Of a stretch of DNA of 22,538 nucleotides, positions 1 through 7,548 are shown piece by piece. Location of the stretch: the NCBI GenBank assembly GCA_037139095.1, contig JBAXHD010000040.1:1-22538 (forward strand). The letters are read 5' to 3'. The position numbers and the translations under genes are program-made. This stretch comes from WLMZ01 sp037139095. Lineage in GTDB: Bacteria > Actinomycetota > Acidimicrobiia > Acidimicrobiales > Ilumatobacteraceae. The notes beneath the pieces are model-generated. The model made no database searches. It saw nothing but the letters and a program-made list of their open reading frames with translations, and was not told where the DNA came from. Each line of letters begins with the position of its first letter. Positions within the stretch are counted from its first letter, which is position 1.

Positions 1-13
1 ACTTGCCTCCGAC

Positions 14-19
14 TAACTT
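14..19 (+). promoter_or_regulatory. -10 element, leaderless type, for the first SDR gene
   Basis: TAACTT lies here, followed by exactly 6 nt and then the ATG at 26. Initiation about 7 nt after the -10 would place the mRNA 5' end at the start codon. No Shine-Dalgarno sequence is visible, and the window begins too close to judge a -35. The same TAnnnT spacing recurs at six other genes in this window. Confidence 0.5.
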
Positions 20-25
20 GCGGGC

Positions 26-775
26 ATGGAAATTTCGCTTGCAGGCAAGGTCGCGTTGGTTACAGGAGCATCACGAGGCATTGGTCTTGCGATAGCTCAG
101 TCATACGCAGCGGCCGGCGCACAAGTAATGCTGAGCTCGCGTAAGCACGATCAGCTCGAAATTGCGGCGAGCACGATCGACGGTGAGACGGCAGTGTTCG
201 CAGCGAATGTGGGCGACCTCGATGCCGCACAGCGATGCGTCGAGGCAACCATCGAACGCTTCGGCAAGATCGACATCTTGGTGAACAACGCTGCCACCAA
301 TCCCTATTACGGGTCCACGCTCGGCGTAGATCCCGCTCGTTACGACAAGACCTTCGATGTCAACCTGCGCGGCCCACTGTTTTGGACCAAGGCAGTGTGG
401 GAGGCCTCGATGAAGGACAACCCTGGTGTCATCGTGAACATCGCGTCTGTCGGCGGCCTTCGTGCCGAAGGCGCGCTCGGCGTGTACAACCTCACCAAGG
501 CAGCGCTCATTCATCTCACTCGTCAGCTTGCTGGCGAGCTCGGCCCCACGCGAGTTGTGGGCATTGCCCCGGGACTAGTGCAGACCGATTTCGCGGCGTA
601 TCTCGTGGATAACTTCGGCGACACGTTGGCTGCCAGCTTGCCGTTGCGCCGCTTGGGGGTTCCGCAAGACATCGCCAACTTGGCCACGTTTTTGGCGAGC
701 GATCTCGGCAACTGGATTACCGGCGAGACCTATGTCATCGACGGCGGCGCGGGCGTTCGGAGTTCGGCCAACTAG
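26..775 (+). CDS. SDR family NAD(P)-dependent oxidoreductase
   Basis: This is a 249-residue classical short-chain dehydrogenase/reductase, the usual length for the family. The cofactor motif TGASRGIG is at residues 13-20, NNAA at 87-90, and the catalytic Ser141, Tyr154 and Lys158 have canonical spacing. The second beta strand ends in SSRK rather than an acidic residue, which suggests NADP(H) preference. A C-terminal VIDGG motif closes the fold. The protein should be cytosolic and may act on a 3-oxoacyl or hydroxyl substrate, but the substrate cannot be read from sequence. The start is supported by TAACTT six bases upstream. Its TAG stop lies in a CTAG tetramer shared with the stop of the convergent MFS gene. 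FabG-like annotation is possible, but there is no fatty-acid gene context. Confidence 0.9.
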   Translation: MEISLAGKVALVTGASRGIGLAIAQSYAAAGAQVMLSSRKHDQLEIAASTIDGETAVFAANVGDLDAAQRCVEATIERFGKIDILVNNAATNPYYGSTLGVDPARYDKTFDVNLRGPLFWTKAVWEASMKDNPGVIVNIASVGGLRAEGALGVYNLTKAALIHLTRQLAGELGPTRVVGIAPGLVQTDFAAYLVDNFGDTLAASLPLRRLGVPQDIANLATFLASDLGNWITGETYVIDGGAGVRSSAN

Positions 776-2025
776 CCGTTGGCGTTGACGCTGGCGGTGA
801 CGTTCGGCGCCGCAGGAGCGGCCGCGTCGATTCGTTGGTCGCTGAGCAATCGGCCGCCGAACGCGAATGCAACGAGGATCAGCGCGCCGCCCACCACAAA
901 CGGTGTGCGCAGATTGAAGTAGTACGCAAGCTGGCCGCCGATGAGCGCGCCGATGGCTGCCGACCCAGTGCCGATCCATCGATAGACGCTGTTGATGCGC
1001 CCAAACAATTCGCCCGGAATGATTTGCTGGCGCATCGAGACGGACACGACGTTCCACAAGATGGTGGCTACCGCTTCGACGAATGCGAAGGCGGCAACGA
1101 ACCAGTAGTTCGGCGAGAGCCCAGTGCCGATTGCGGCGAGGCCGAAGGCGATGAAGCTCAAGCGCAACGAGGCTGAGCGTCCCAACCGACGAACGACTCG
1201 ATCACCAATGAGTCCGCCGAGGATTGCACCGAGAGCCATCAGGGCAAGCAGCGCTCCGTACCAGTGCTCGTTCACATGCAGCGTCTCAAGCGCGAACTGC
1301 ACGAAGATACTCACGCCCAAGGTGCCACCGAGGTTGGCGGCACCCAGCAGGATCGCCATTGTTCGCAGCAACGGGTGCCGCCACAGCCACCGCACGCTTG
1401 CAGCGATCTCGTCGCCGAACGACTTGGTGGGTGCATCGGTGGTGGGCGAGGGGAGGGCACCTGGGCGCACACGAATAGAGGCGACAAGCACAGCAGCTAC
1501 AGCGAAACTTGCGGCATTGAGTCCAAACGGAATTCCGACAGCAAGAGCGAAGAGCACTGCTCCAACCGGCTGACCAAGAAAGAAGTTCGCGATGGTCTCG
1601 GCCATGTACATGCGACCGTTGGCTTTCGGTAACTGATCGGCATCAACGATTGCTGGCAAAAAAGCTTGGGCCGAACTGTCGAACAGCACCTCGCAAATGC
1701 CCACGCCGAGCAGCAGCAGATAGAGCAACCAGATGTTCAAGATGCCCGTAGCGGCGGTGATTGCGAGGCCCACGTAGAGAATGCACCGCACTGCGTTGGT
1801 AGCAATCATGAGTGTCTGGCGGTTGTAACGATCGACAACAACTCCCACCGGCAGCGCCAACGCGAACCACGGCAACGAAATGGTCAGAGCCACGCCCGCG
1901 ATGAGTCGGCTGTCGCGTGTGAGTGACACGGCTAACAGTGGCATCGCCGCTGCGTTGATTCCGTCGCCAAGATTTGAGATCGTGGTGGCGACCCATTGTC
2001 GCCAATACGCGTGACCGAGTGTCAT
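772..2025 (-). CDS. MFS transporter, EntS/MFS_3-like
   Basis: This is a 417-residue, very hydrophobic protein with about twelve membrane segments, in line with the major facilitator superfamily. The loop between segments 2 and 3 reads GVVVDRYNRQ (residues 61-70), the MFS motif A region. The opening and overall pattern resemble the MFS_3 (enterobactin exporter EntS-like) group, which are mostly drug or siderophore exporters. The actual substrate is unknown. Its ATG overlaps the TGA of the upstream SDR gene by 4 nt (ATGA), so the two are translationally coupled and probably form one operon. The oxidoreductase could therefore act on a compound this protein moves, but that is inference. Its stop codon falls inside the CTAG shared with the convergent SDR gene. 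Confidence 0.87.
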   Translation of the reverse strand: MTLGHAYWRQWVATTISNLGDGINAAAMPLLAVSLTRDSRLIAGVALTISLPWFALALPVGVVVDRYNRQTLMIATNAVRCILYVGLAITAATGILNIWLLYLLLLGVGICEVLFDSSAQAFLPAIVDADQLPKANGRMYMAETIANFFLGQPVGAVLFALAVGIPFGLNAASFAVAAVLVASIRVRPGALPSPTTDAPTKSFGDEIAASVRWLWRHPLLRTMAILLGAANLGGTLGVSIFVQFALETLHVNEHWYGALLALMALGAILGGLIGDRVVRRLGRSASLRLSFIAFGLAAIGTGLSPNYWFVAAFAFVEAVATILWNVVSVSMRQQIIPGELFGRINSVYRWIGTGSAAIGALIGGQLAYYFNLRTPFVVGGALILVAFAFGGRLLSDQRIDAAAPAAPNVTASVNANG

Positions 2026-2816
2026 AGACCTGAGTTGTCGGCCAACCGCGCAAAGGCGCCGGGCAGGTCGGGATAGCGCTTTGTGGCGGCGCCGCCATCG
2101 ACGCTGTGAAAGCCAGCGCTGATGAAGCTTGACTGGTCGCTCGCTAAAAACAGGGCGAGGTTGGCGATGTCATCGGGCTGCGCGAAGCGACCAACAGTGG
2201 TGTTCTCGACGAACTCCTCAACGATGCCCGGCATCATCCAAAACGCGCCGGTGGCGTTGGTCTCAACGAGTCCGGGAGCGATTGTGTTCACGCGAATCTG
2301 GCGATGCCCCAACTCCATTGCAGCAACTTTGGTGAGCATCGCTACACCGGCCTTCGCCGAGCAATATGCAGCCATTCCCTCGGCCGGTTGGATGGCGTTG
2401 AGCGATGCGATGTTGATAATCGAACCACCGTCGCGCATCACTCGGCCAGCATGTTTCACCGTGAGGAAAACTCCGGTGAGACACAGGTCGATGATCTCGC
2501 GCCACGACTCGAGCGAGTGTTCTGTGATGAGTCCGAAGGTGCCCTTGCCGGCGTTGGCAACGGCAATGTCGAGGCCTCCAAAGCGGTCGACTGCAAACTG
2601 CGCAGCTGCCTCAACATCAGATTCGTTGGTCACATCGCAGCGAATGAACGCTGCGTGCGTCGCCTCGAAGTCGGCCAAGAATGCTGCGCCGGCTTGGTCG
2701 ATGTCGGCAACCACAACCGCAGCGCCTTCGGCAATGAAACGAGTAGCGATGGCCTTACCGATGCCACTCGTGGCGCCTGTGACGAGGGCGACTTTTCCCG
2801 CAAGTGGTGGTGTCAT
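2022..2816 (-). CDS. SDR family oxidoreductase (NAD-type)
   Basis: This is a 264-residue classical SDR with TGATSGIG at 13-20, Asp38 at the end of the second beta strand (predicting NAD rather than NADP), NAG at 88-90, and catalytic Ser138, Tyr151 and Lys155. After the SVDGG motif it has a tail of about 22 residues, slightly longer than usual. I chose the ATG at 2816 over the in-frame one at 2852 because the SDR fold begins right after it and a TAGGCT hexamer lies 8 nt upstream. The longer start would add 12 residues with no SDR character. It is the first gene of an operon with the MFS transporter, coupled by a 4-nt overlap. The substrate is unknown. Confidence 0.88.
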   Translation of the reverse strand: MTPPLAGKVALVTGATSGIGKAIATRFIAEGAAVVVADIDQAGAAFLADFEATHAAFIRCDVTNESDVEAAAQFAVDRFGGLDIAVANAGKGTFGLITEHSLESWREIIDLCLTGVFLTVKHAGRVMRDGGSIINIASLNAIQPAEGMAAYCSAKAGVAMLTKVAAMELGHRQIRVNTIAPGLVETNATGAFWMMPGIVEEFVENTTVGRFAQPDDIANLALFLASDQSSFISAGFHSVDGGAATKRYPDLPGAFARLADNSGL

Positions 2817-2824
2817 TGGCGCCG

Positions 2825-2830
2825 AGCCTA
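2825..2830 (-). promoter_or_regulatory. -10 element for the SDR-MFS operon
   Basis: On the minus strand TAGGCT is followed by 8 nt and then the ATG at 2816. The identical hexamer precedes the regulator gene that starts at 4518. No convincing -35 was seen. It supports the 2816 start and a nearly leaderless transcript. Confidence 0.4.
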
Positions 2831-2907
2831 GCTGTGGGTGTCCGCTGCACATGGGAACTCCCGAGGCCTTGGATCGTTGTGGTGAGGTGTCGGGCGTGCG
2901 CGTGGAT

Positions 2908-2913
2908 TACGGT
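2908..2913 (+). promoter_or_regulatory. -10 element, leaderless type, for the EthD-like gene
   Basis: TACGGT is followed by 7 nt and then the ATG at 2921. There is no Shine-Dalgarno sequence before that ATG. The divergent SDR operon has its own -10 about 78 bp away on the other strand, so the short intergenic region would hold two back-to-back promoters. Confidence 0.45.
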
Positions 2914-2920
2914 CTGCTGC

Positions 2921-3202
2921 ATGATCCGAGTAAGCGTTCTCTATCCCGGTGGCGACGACATCAACTTCGACCACGACTACTACAAGAACACCCACGTTCC
3001 GCTGGCGTGCTCGTCGTGGAATGTGGCTGGCGAAATCGACAAGGGCATCAATGGCCCATACGTCGCAGCCGTGCACTTCTTCTTCGAGTCGATGGAGCAG
3101 TTCCAGGCAGCGATGGCTTCGCCGGGCACCGGCGCTGTCATGGCCGACGTTGCGAACTACACCAACTCAACTCCAGCGATGCAGATCTCCGAGATCGTCT
3201 AG
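2921..3202 (+). CDS. EthD family protein
   Basis: This is a 93-residue protein opening MIRVSVLYPG, with DYYKNTHVPL near residue 20 and ending NYTNSTPAMQISEIV. This arrangement (strand, Tyr-x-x-x-His-x-Pro helix, strand) is that of the EthD family of small dimeric alpha-beta barrel proteins. The founding member sits in an ether-degradation cluster, but most members have no known reaction. The reading frame is open further upstream (from 2804), but that stretch has no family resemblance and overlaps the divergent SDR start. The ATG at 2921, preceded by TACGGT, fits the EthD N-terminus exactly. The next gene follows 18 nt later and is probably co-transcribed. Confidence 0.85.
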   Translation: MIRVSVLYPGGDDINFDHDYYKNTHVPLACSSWNVAGEIDKGINGPYVAAVHFFFESMEQFQAAMASPGTGAVMADVANYTNSTPAMQISEIV

Positions 3203-3220
3203 TAGCTCAGCGCTGCTGCT

Positions 3221-3880
3221 ATGGCATTCGCCGGTTTCTCCACCGAAGCCATCTCGTTTTACGAGGGTCTCGTTGCAGATAACTCAAAGGTGTACTGGCA
3301 GGCCAACAAAGCCACCTACGAAGCGCACGTAAAGGGCGCAATGGTGGCGCTACTCGAAGAGCTCGACGAGTTTGGCCCCTTCAATATCTTTCGTCCCTAT
3401 AACGACGTTCGTTTCGCCAAGGGTCGGCCTCCTTATAAGGAAGCCATCGGCGCGGTTGGCGAGCGCGAGGGCGGCGCAATTTTCTACGTGCAGTTCTCTG
3501 CTGCGGGCCTCACCATCGGGTCTGGCTACTACGCCATGGCCACCGATCAGCTCGAGCGCTTTAGGGTCGCGGTAGACGACGAATCTCGTGGTGCAGAGAT
3601 TGCTGCGATCTCGGCCGCGCTGGCGAAGAAATACACCATCGGCGCGATCAGCGAACTCAAGACCGCCCCTCGCGGCTATCCCAAAGATCACCCGCGTATC
3701 GAACTGTTGCGCCGCAAGGGCCTCACGGCGTTTATGTCGTGGACGCCTCAGCCATGGATGCACACCAAGGCAGTGGTCAAGAAGGTGCGCGATGGTTGGA
3801 ACGGTGCAAGCGAGTTGAACGATTGGCTCGATGCTCACGTGGGACCAAGCACGCTGCCGCCGCCCGACTGGGATCGTTAG
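3221..3880 (+). CDS. DUF2461 family protein
   Basis: This is a 219-residue soluble protein that matches the DUF2461 family (TIGR02453). The recognisable family block is FRPYNDVRF at 57-65 followed by PYK at 71-73. Other landmarks are a GSGYYAM stretch after about residue 100, a GYPKDHPRIELLRRKGL segment, and a C-terminal helical part. The biochemical role of the family is unknown, so none is assigned. It follows the EthD-like gene by 18 nt with no separate promoter visible, suggesting a two-gene unit. It converges on the regulator gene with only 5 nt between the stop codons, leaving no room for a dedicated terminator. Confidence 0.88.
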   Translation: MAFAGFSTEAISFYEGLVADNSKVYWQANKATYEAHVKGAMVALLEELDEFGPFNIFRPYNDVRFAKGRPPYKEAIGAVGEREGGAIFYVQFSAAGLTIGSGYYAMATDQLERFRVAVDDESRGAEIAAISAALAKKYTIGAISELKTAPRGYPKDHPRIELLRRKGLTAFMSWTPQPWMHTKAVVKKVRDGWNGASELNDWLDAHVGPSTLPPPDWDR

Positions 3881-3885
3881 AGCCG

Positions 3886-4518
3886 CTACTTGTTCTCGGT
3901 GATGCGGTACGCGCAGCGCGCATCGCCGCTGAGCAGATGCTCCTCGCGGGTCACCGTGACCGAGGCCCCCAGTGCTGCTTGAAACACCTCGAGCTCGCTG
4001 CGACACAGACCCTGGCACGCCGTTGCGGCGCTGCAGATGGGGCAGTGGTGCTCGATGAGCAGCAAATCGGTACCGCGCGTAATCACCTCGGCGAGATACC
4101 CCTCGGCAGTTCGCTGTTCGCCAAGCGCGCGAACGCGCAACTCGGTTGAACCGTTGGGAAGTGCTGCCTGATAAGCGGCGAGTTGCTGCGCCGAGCGGTG
4201 GTTGATCACTTGATCGAGCGCATCGTTGCCCAAGGTGGCGCGGATTGATTCGACGAGGTCAACCGTGAGTTCGCTGTGGCGGTCGGGGAAGAGTTCGCGA
4301 GCGAGGGCTGTTGTGCGCCAATGCAGTGCTGGTCGTCCGCGGCCAACATTGGTGCCTTCGAAACGCTCGACCAGACCCGATTGCTGCAACGCCTCGAGGT
4401 GCTGACGAACGGCAGTGGTGGTGGTGCTGAACTGATCGGCGAGCTCTTGCGCGGTGCAATCGTTGGCGCGCTTCAGCGCTTCGATGATGCGGCGCTTGGC
4501 GTCGGTGAGCTCTGACAT
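3886..4518 (-). CDS. SufR-like iron-sulfur transcriptional regulator
   Basis: This 210-residue regulator has an N-terminal winged helix (about residues 5-75: AQELADQFSTTTTAVRQHL recognition region, then the GRGRPALHW wing). The C-terminal domain carries Cys159, Cys162, Cys168, Cys172 and Cys202 in the pattern HCPICSAATACQGLC followed by RCAYRI. That signature is typical of the SufR/COG2345 group, in which cysteines of this region hold an Fe-S cluster that controls DNA binding. SufR normally represses the suf cluster-assembly operon. No suf gene is present here; instead the gene is divergent from two PLP enzymes, with an inverted repeat between. It may regulate them and itself, which is inference. 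The ATG is preceded by TAGGCT at 7 nt. Confidence 0.82.
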   Translation of the reverse strand: MSELTDAKRRIIEALKRANDCTAQELADQFSTTTTAVRQHLEALQQSGLVERFEGTNVGRGRPALHWRTTALARELFPDRHSELTVDLVESIRATLGNDALDQVINHRSAQQLAAYQAALPNGSTELRVRALGEQRTAEGYLAEVITRGTDLLLIEHHCPICSAATACQGLCRSELEVFQAALGASVTVTREEHLLSGDARCAYRITENK

Positions 4519-4525
4519 CTCGGCC

Positions 4526-4531
4526 AGCCTA
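4526..4531 (-). promoter_or_regulatory. -10 element, leaderless type, for the SufR-like regulator
   Basis: TAGGCT on the minus strand is followed by 7 nt and then the ATG at 4518. No Shine-Dalgarno sequence is visible, so the message is probably leaderless. Confidence 0.42.
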
Positions 4532-4602
4532 ACGGTTTTCGCAAGCGATCCCTTTGCTAATCAAGGTCGCGCGTCTTTGTGAACGGCCTCACGTCATGCC
4601 CT

Positions 4603-4630
4603 CAAAGCGCGCAAAGGTCAGCGTGCTTTG
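4603..4630. promoter_or_regulatory. Inverted repeat, candidate operator of the PLP operon
   Basis: CAAAGCGCGC (4603-4612) and GCGTGCTTTG (4621-4630) are inverted copies with one mismatch, separated by 8 nt. The dyad lies directly upstream of the first PLP gene (start 4645). A -10-like CAGAAT sits at 4632-4637, so the dyad would cover the -35 position, a typical repressor placement. The divergent SufR-like regulator is the obvious candidate ligand. No binding is proven, and the sequence is not the CAAC-N6-GTTG site of cyanobacterial SufR. Confidence 0.45.
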
Positions 4631-4644
4631 ACAGAATGTAAAAC

Positions 4645-6192
4645 GTGACTCACGACTCCACCCCCGATACCGGCACCGATGCGCACATGCGCGACGCGCT
4701 CATCAACCAGTTCGGCCTCGCCGACACGGTCGTCGATTCGGACTCGTTGGCAAACAGCGTTGCTCGTTTCCGTGAGCAAGGGATTGTGTTGCCCACGTTC
4801 GCCGAACTGGCAGATCCAAGTGGCATCGATCCCGCCCGCACCGCCGGAGTCGGAAAGAACGACGCCGATGCGCGCAACTTGTTCCGTGTGCATTGGTACA
4901 ACGACATCAATGGCGACCGGGTGCAGGTGCCCGACTATGTGGTGCTCACCAAAGAACTCACCGGTATCGAGAGCCCCATCATCGTGGCGTTTGGCGATCG
5001 CTTCCCGATGATCACAGCACACAAGGTGCTGGCTGCGTACAGCTGTCTTGCTCCGCGAGTAGTCACCGGTCAGTTCGATCCCACTCGCCATCGGGCCATC
5101 TGGCCAAGCACCGGCAACTACGCGCGCGGTGGCATTGCGATCAGCCGCATTATGGCCAGCCGCGGCGTGGCCATTCTCCCTGCCGGCATGAGCCAAGAGC
5201 GGTTCGATTGGCTCGATGAGTGGTGTGCTAACCCTGCCGAAGACGTGATCAAAACCGTGGGCACCGAGAGCAACGTCAAAGAGATCTATGACGCATGCAA
5301 CGAACTCGCTAAAGACCCAACCAACTTCGTCCTCAACCAGTTCTGTGAGTTCGGCAACCACCTCGGCCATTACGAGGTCACCGGCCGAGCGTTGGGGCAT
5401 GTGTTCGAACACGCTGCCGCGGCAATGGGTCGCCCCAACATGCGCCTCGCCGCGTTCACTAGCGCCACCGGTTCCGCGGGCACGATTGCCGCTGGCGATC
5501 GTTTGAAAGACGACTACGGCACCAAGATCGTTGCCGTCGAGGCGCTCGAATGTCCCACGATGCTCGAGAACGGATTCGGGGAGCACAACATCCAAGGCAT
5601 TGGCGACAAGCACATCCCGCTGATTCACAATGTGACCAACACCGATGTGGTTGTTGCTGTCAGCGATCGCGCTACCGACGAGCTCGACGTGTTGTTCAAC
5701 ACCCCCGAAGGCCGCGCGTACCTTGCCGATAACAAAGGCATTTCGTCCGAACTCATCGCAGCACTCGAGCACTTTGGGTTCTCGGCAATCTGCAACACCT
5801 TGGCCGCGATCAAGACCGCCAAGTTGCTCGGCCTCGGTCCCGACGACGCCATCATCACCATCGCCACCGACGGTGCCGCGTTGTATCCCAGCGAGCGCGC
5901 CAAAACCCTGGCCAGCCGGTTCGGAAACGACTTCACCAGGGTCCACGCTGCCGAAGTGTTTGGAGAGCATCTCGCCAACGTGACCACCGACTCGATGATC
6001 GAATGCACCGAGCGCGATCGCAACCGCATCTTCAACCTCGGCTACTACACATGGGTCGAGCAGCAAGGCACGCCGTTCGAACTGTTCGAGGCCCGTCGTT
6101 CGCAGAGTTTCTGGAAGGGCCTTCGTCGCTACCTTCCGGTGTGGGATGAGCTCATCGTCGAGTTCAACGCACGGGTCTCGTCGGCCGGCTGA
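4645..6192 (+). CDS. Fold-type II PLP-dependent enzyme, cysteine synthase-like
   Basis: This is a 515-residue protein with the layout of the tryptophan-synthase-beta / cysteine-synthase fold. A putative Schiff-base lysine is Lys127 (TAHKVL), followed by STGNYARG at 155-162 in place of the usual GNTG loop. The glycine-rich phosphate loop is SATGSAGT at 273-280, and a C-terminal TDGAALYPSER lies at 408-418. It is longer than CysK (about 310) because of an N-terminal region and a C-terminal segment of about 100 residues. The reaction cannot be read from sequence; a lyase, synthase or deaminase acting on an amino acid is likely. The start is GTG at 4645 without a Shine-Dalgarno sequence; ATG at 4687 is an alternative. 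A second PLP enzyme begins 4 nt after its stop. Confidence 0.8.
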   Translation: MTHDSTPDTGTDAHMRDALINQFGLADTVVDSDSLANSVARFREQGIVLPTFAELADPSGIDPARTAGVGKNDADARNLFRVHWYNDINGDRVQVPDYVVLTKELTGIESPIIVAFGDRFPMITAHKVLAAYSCLAPRVVTGQFDPTRHRAIWPSTGNYARGGIAISRIMASRGVAILPAGMSQERFDWLDEWCANPAEDVIKTVGTESNVKEIYDACNELAKDPTNFVLNQFCEFGNHLGHYEVTGRALGHVFEHAAAAMGRPNMRLAAFTSATGSAGTIAAGDRLKDDYGTKIVAVEALECPTMLENGFGEHNIQGIGDKHIPLIHNVTNTDVVVAVSDRATDELDVLFNTPEGRAYLADNKGISSELIAALEHFGFSAICNTLAAIKTAKLLGLGPDDAIITIATDGAALYPSERAKTLASRFGNDFTRVHAAEVFGEHLANVTTDSMIECTERDRNRIFNLGYYTWVEQQGTPFELFEARRSQSFWKGLRRYLPVWDELIVEFNARVSSAG

Positions 6193-6196
6193 GGTC

Positions 6197-7489
6197 ATGC
6201 AATCAACTGCTGTGGTTGGGTGGCGCTGTGTCGTGTGCGGAACAACCGTCGACATCTCTCAGCCGATGGTTTTCAAGTGTCCGAAATCAACCGCAGCAGA
6301 TCCACATCACACGCTTCAGATCGTGCAGCACGACACATCGGTGCGACCTCTTGCGGGTGAACGAAATCCGTTTCTCGCGTTTCAAACCTTCTACGCATGG
6401 GACTCCTTCGCGGCGTCGCTCGGCATGTCCGAGCCGGATCGGCGCGATCTGGTCATCGAGGTCGATGCGCGCGTCGCCGCGGTCGATGGCACTGGGTTTG
6501 TGATCAGTCCCTTCGAACGCGCCGATGCGCTGTCCGAAGAGCTTGGTTTCAGCGCTGCGGGCGGGGTGTGGATCAAAGACGAAACGCATCAGGTGGCTGG
6601 CAGTCACAAGGCGCGCCACTTGTTCAGCACGTTGCTTTCATTGCTCGTCGCCGAGCGCAACGACGCGGCGCCTTGGGGTAACCGCATCGGCAATCGTCCG
6701 GTGCTCGCGATCTCTTCGTGTGGCAATGCGGCAATCGCAGCGTCCACGTTGGCGGCGGCTGTCGAGTGGCCGATTCAAGTGTTTGTCCCTCCAACTGCGA
6801 ACGCTGCAGTGATGACACGCCTTCATCAACTCGGTGCGACGATCACCGTGTGCCCGCGGCGCCCCCATGATCATCCCGGCGATCCGTGTGTGTTGCGCTA
6901 CCGCGAAGCGGTTGCTGCTGGTGCGATTCCCTTCAGCGTGCAGGGTCCCGAAAACGCGTGGTGTCTCGATGGAGGGCGCAGCCTCGGATGGGAGATGGCT
7001 GCGGTGCCGCTCGATCGCATCTTCGTGCAAGTAGGCGGCGGCGCACTCACGCGCAGCGTCATCGGCGGGCTCGCTCAGTCGGCTGCCAAGCTGCCTGTAT
7101 TGCATCCCGTGCAAACCGAAGGCTGCGCTCCGCTGGCGCGGGCATGGCGCCGAGCCCTCGATGGCCCCGGTGGTCTCGCTACCGCTGGAGCGCGTTGGAG
7201 CGAGTGCATGACCGTGTGGGAGGGCGAACCATCGTCGGCGGCCGACGGAATACTCGACGACGAAACCTACGACTGGCTTGGCATCGTCAACGGCATGGCC
7301 GCCAGTGGCGGATCACCTGTGGTTGCCAGCGAGGCCCATGTTCTGGCGGCCAACGAGATGTCACGGTTGCATACCGCCATCGACGCCAGTTACACCGGCA
7401 CGGCTGGCCTTGCCGGGCTGCTTGAGATACGCAGCCAAGTCGGCGACGACGAACGCGTGGCGGTCATCTTCAGCGGAGTTCGTCGCTAA
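6197..7489 (+). CDS. Fold-type II PLP-dependent enzyme, threonine synthase-like
   Basis: This is a 430-residue protein. A small N-terminal zinc-ribbon-like segment has Cys11, Cys14 and Cys28 plus His37/His38. It is followed by a threonine-synthase-like catalytic domain. The PLP lysine is Lys138 in AGSHKARH, the substrate loop is SSCGNAA at 173-179, and the phosphate-binding glycines are VGGGALTR at 279-286. True threonine synthase is possible, but the N-terminus, the paired paralogue and the lack of hom/thrB neighbours argue for a different amino-acid substrate. The ATG at 6197 was chosen because it starts 4 nt after the upstream stop, with GAGG just before it. An in-frame start at 6146 lies inside the upstream gene and adds a Ser-rich stretch. 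Confidence 0.78.
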   Translation: MQSTAVVGWRCVVCGTTVDISQPMVFKCPKSTAADPHHTLQIVQHDTSVRPLAGERNPFLAFQTFYAWDSFAASLGMSEPDRRDLVIEVDARVAAVDGTGFVISPFERADALSEELGFSAAGGVWIKDETHQVAGSHKARHLFSTLLSLLVAERNDAAPWGNRIGNRPVLAISSCGNAAIAASTLAAAVEWPIQVFVPPTANAAVMTRLHQLGATITVCPRRPHDHPGDPCVLRYREAVAAGAIPFSVQGPENAWCLDGGRSLGWEMAAVPLDRIFVQVGGGALTRSVIGGLAQSAAKLPVLHPVQTEGCAPLARAWRRALDGPGGLATAGARWSECMTVWEGEPSSAADGILDDETYDWLGIVNGMAASGGSPVVASEAHVLAANEMSRLHTAIDASYTGTAGLAGLLEIRSQVGDDERVAVIFSGVRR

Positions 7490-7536
7490 CGGGTATTTCG
7501 CAGGCCGTGCTCCCGAGTGCGCGGCCCGATTCACGG

Positions 7537-7542
7537 TAGTCT
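7537..7542 (+). promoter_or_regulatory. -10 element, leaderless type, for clpP
   Basis: TAGTCT is followed by exactly 6 nt and then the clpP ATG at 7549. There is no Shine-Dalgarno sequence and no clear -35. The promoter lies in the 59-nt gap after the second PLP gene, so clpP can be transcribed independently of that operon. Confidence 0.5.
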
Positions 7543-7548
7543 GGCGCC

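Noticed and set aside
2122..3282. 386-codon plus-strand open frame across the SDR gene and the EthD region
   Set aside because: It is antisense to the SDR gene and out of frame with the EthD-like gene. Composition is low in structure and no family is recognisable.
4628..4633. TTGACA as a -35 element before the first PLP gene
   Set aside because: A -10 at proper distance would fall inside the coding sequence and none is seen there. The hexamer overlaps the dyad and is probably coincidental.
4618..6255. 545-codon open frame on the minus strand opposite the first PLP gene
   Set aside because: It lies antisense to a gene with clear PLP-fold motifs. Its translation has no recognisable domain and reflects the codon bias of the real gene, so it is a shadow.
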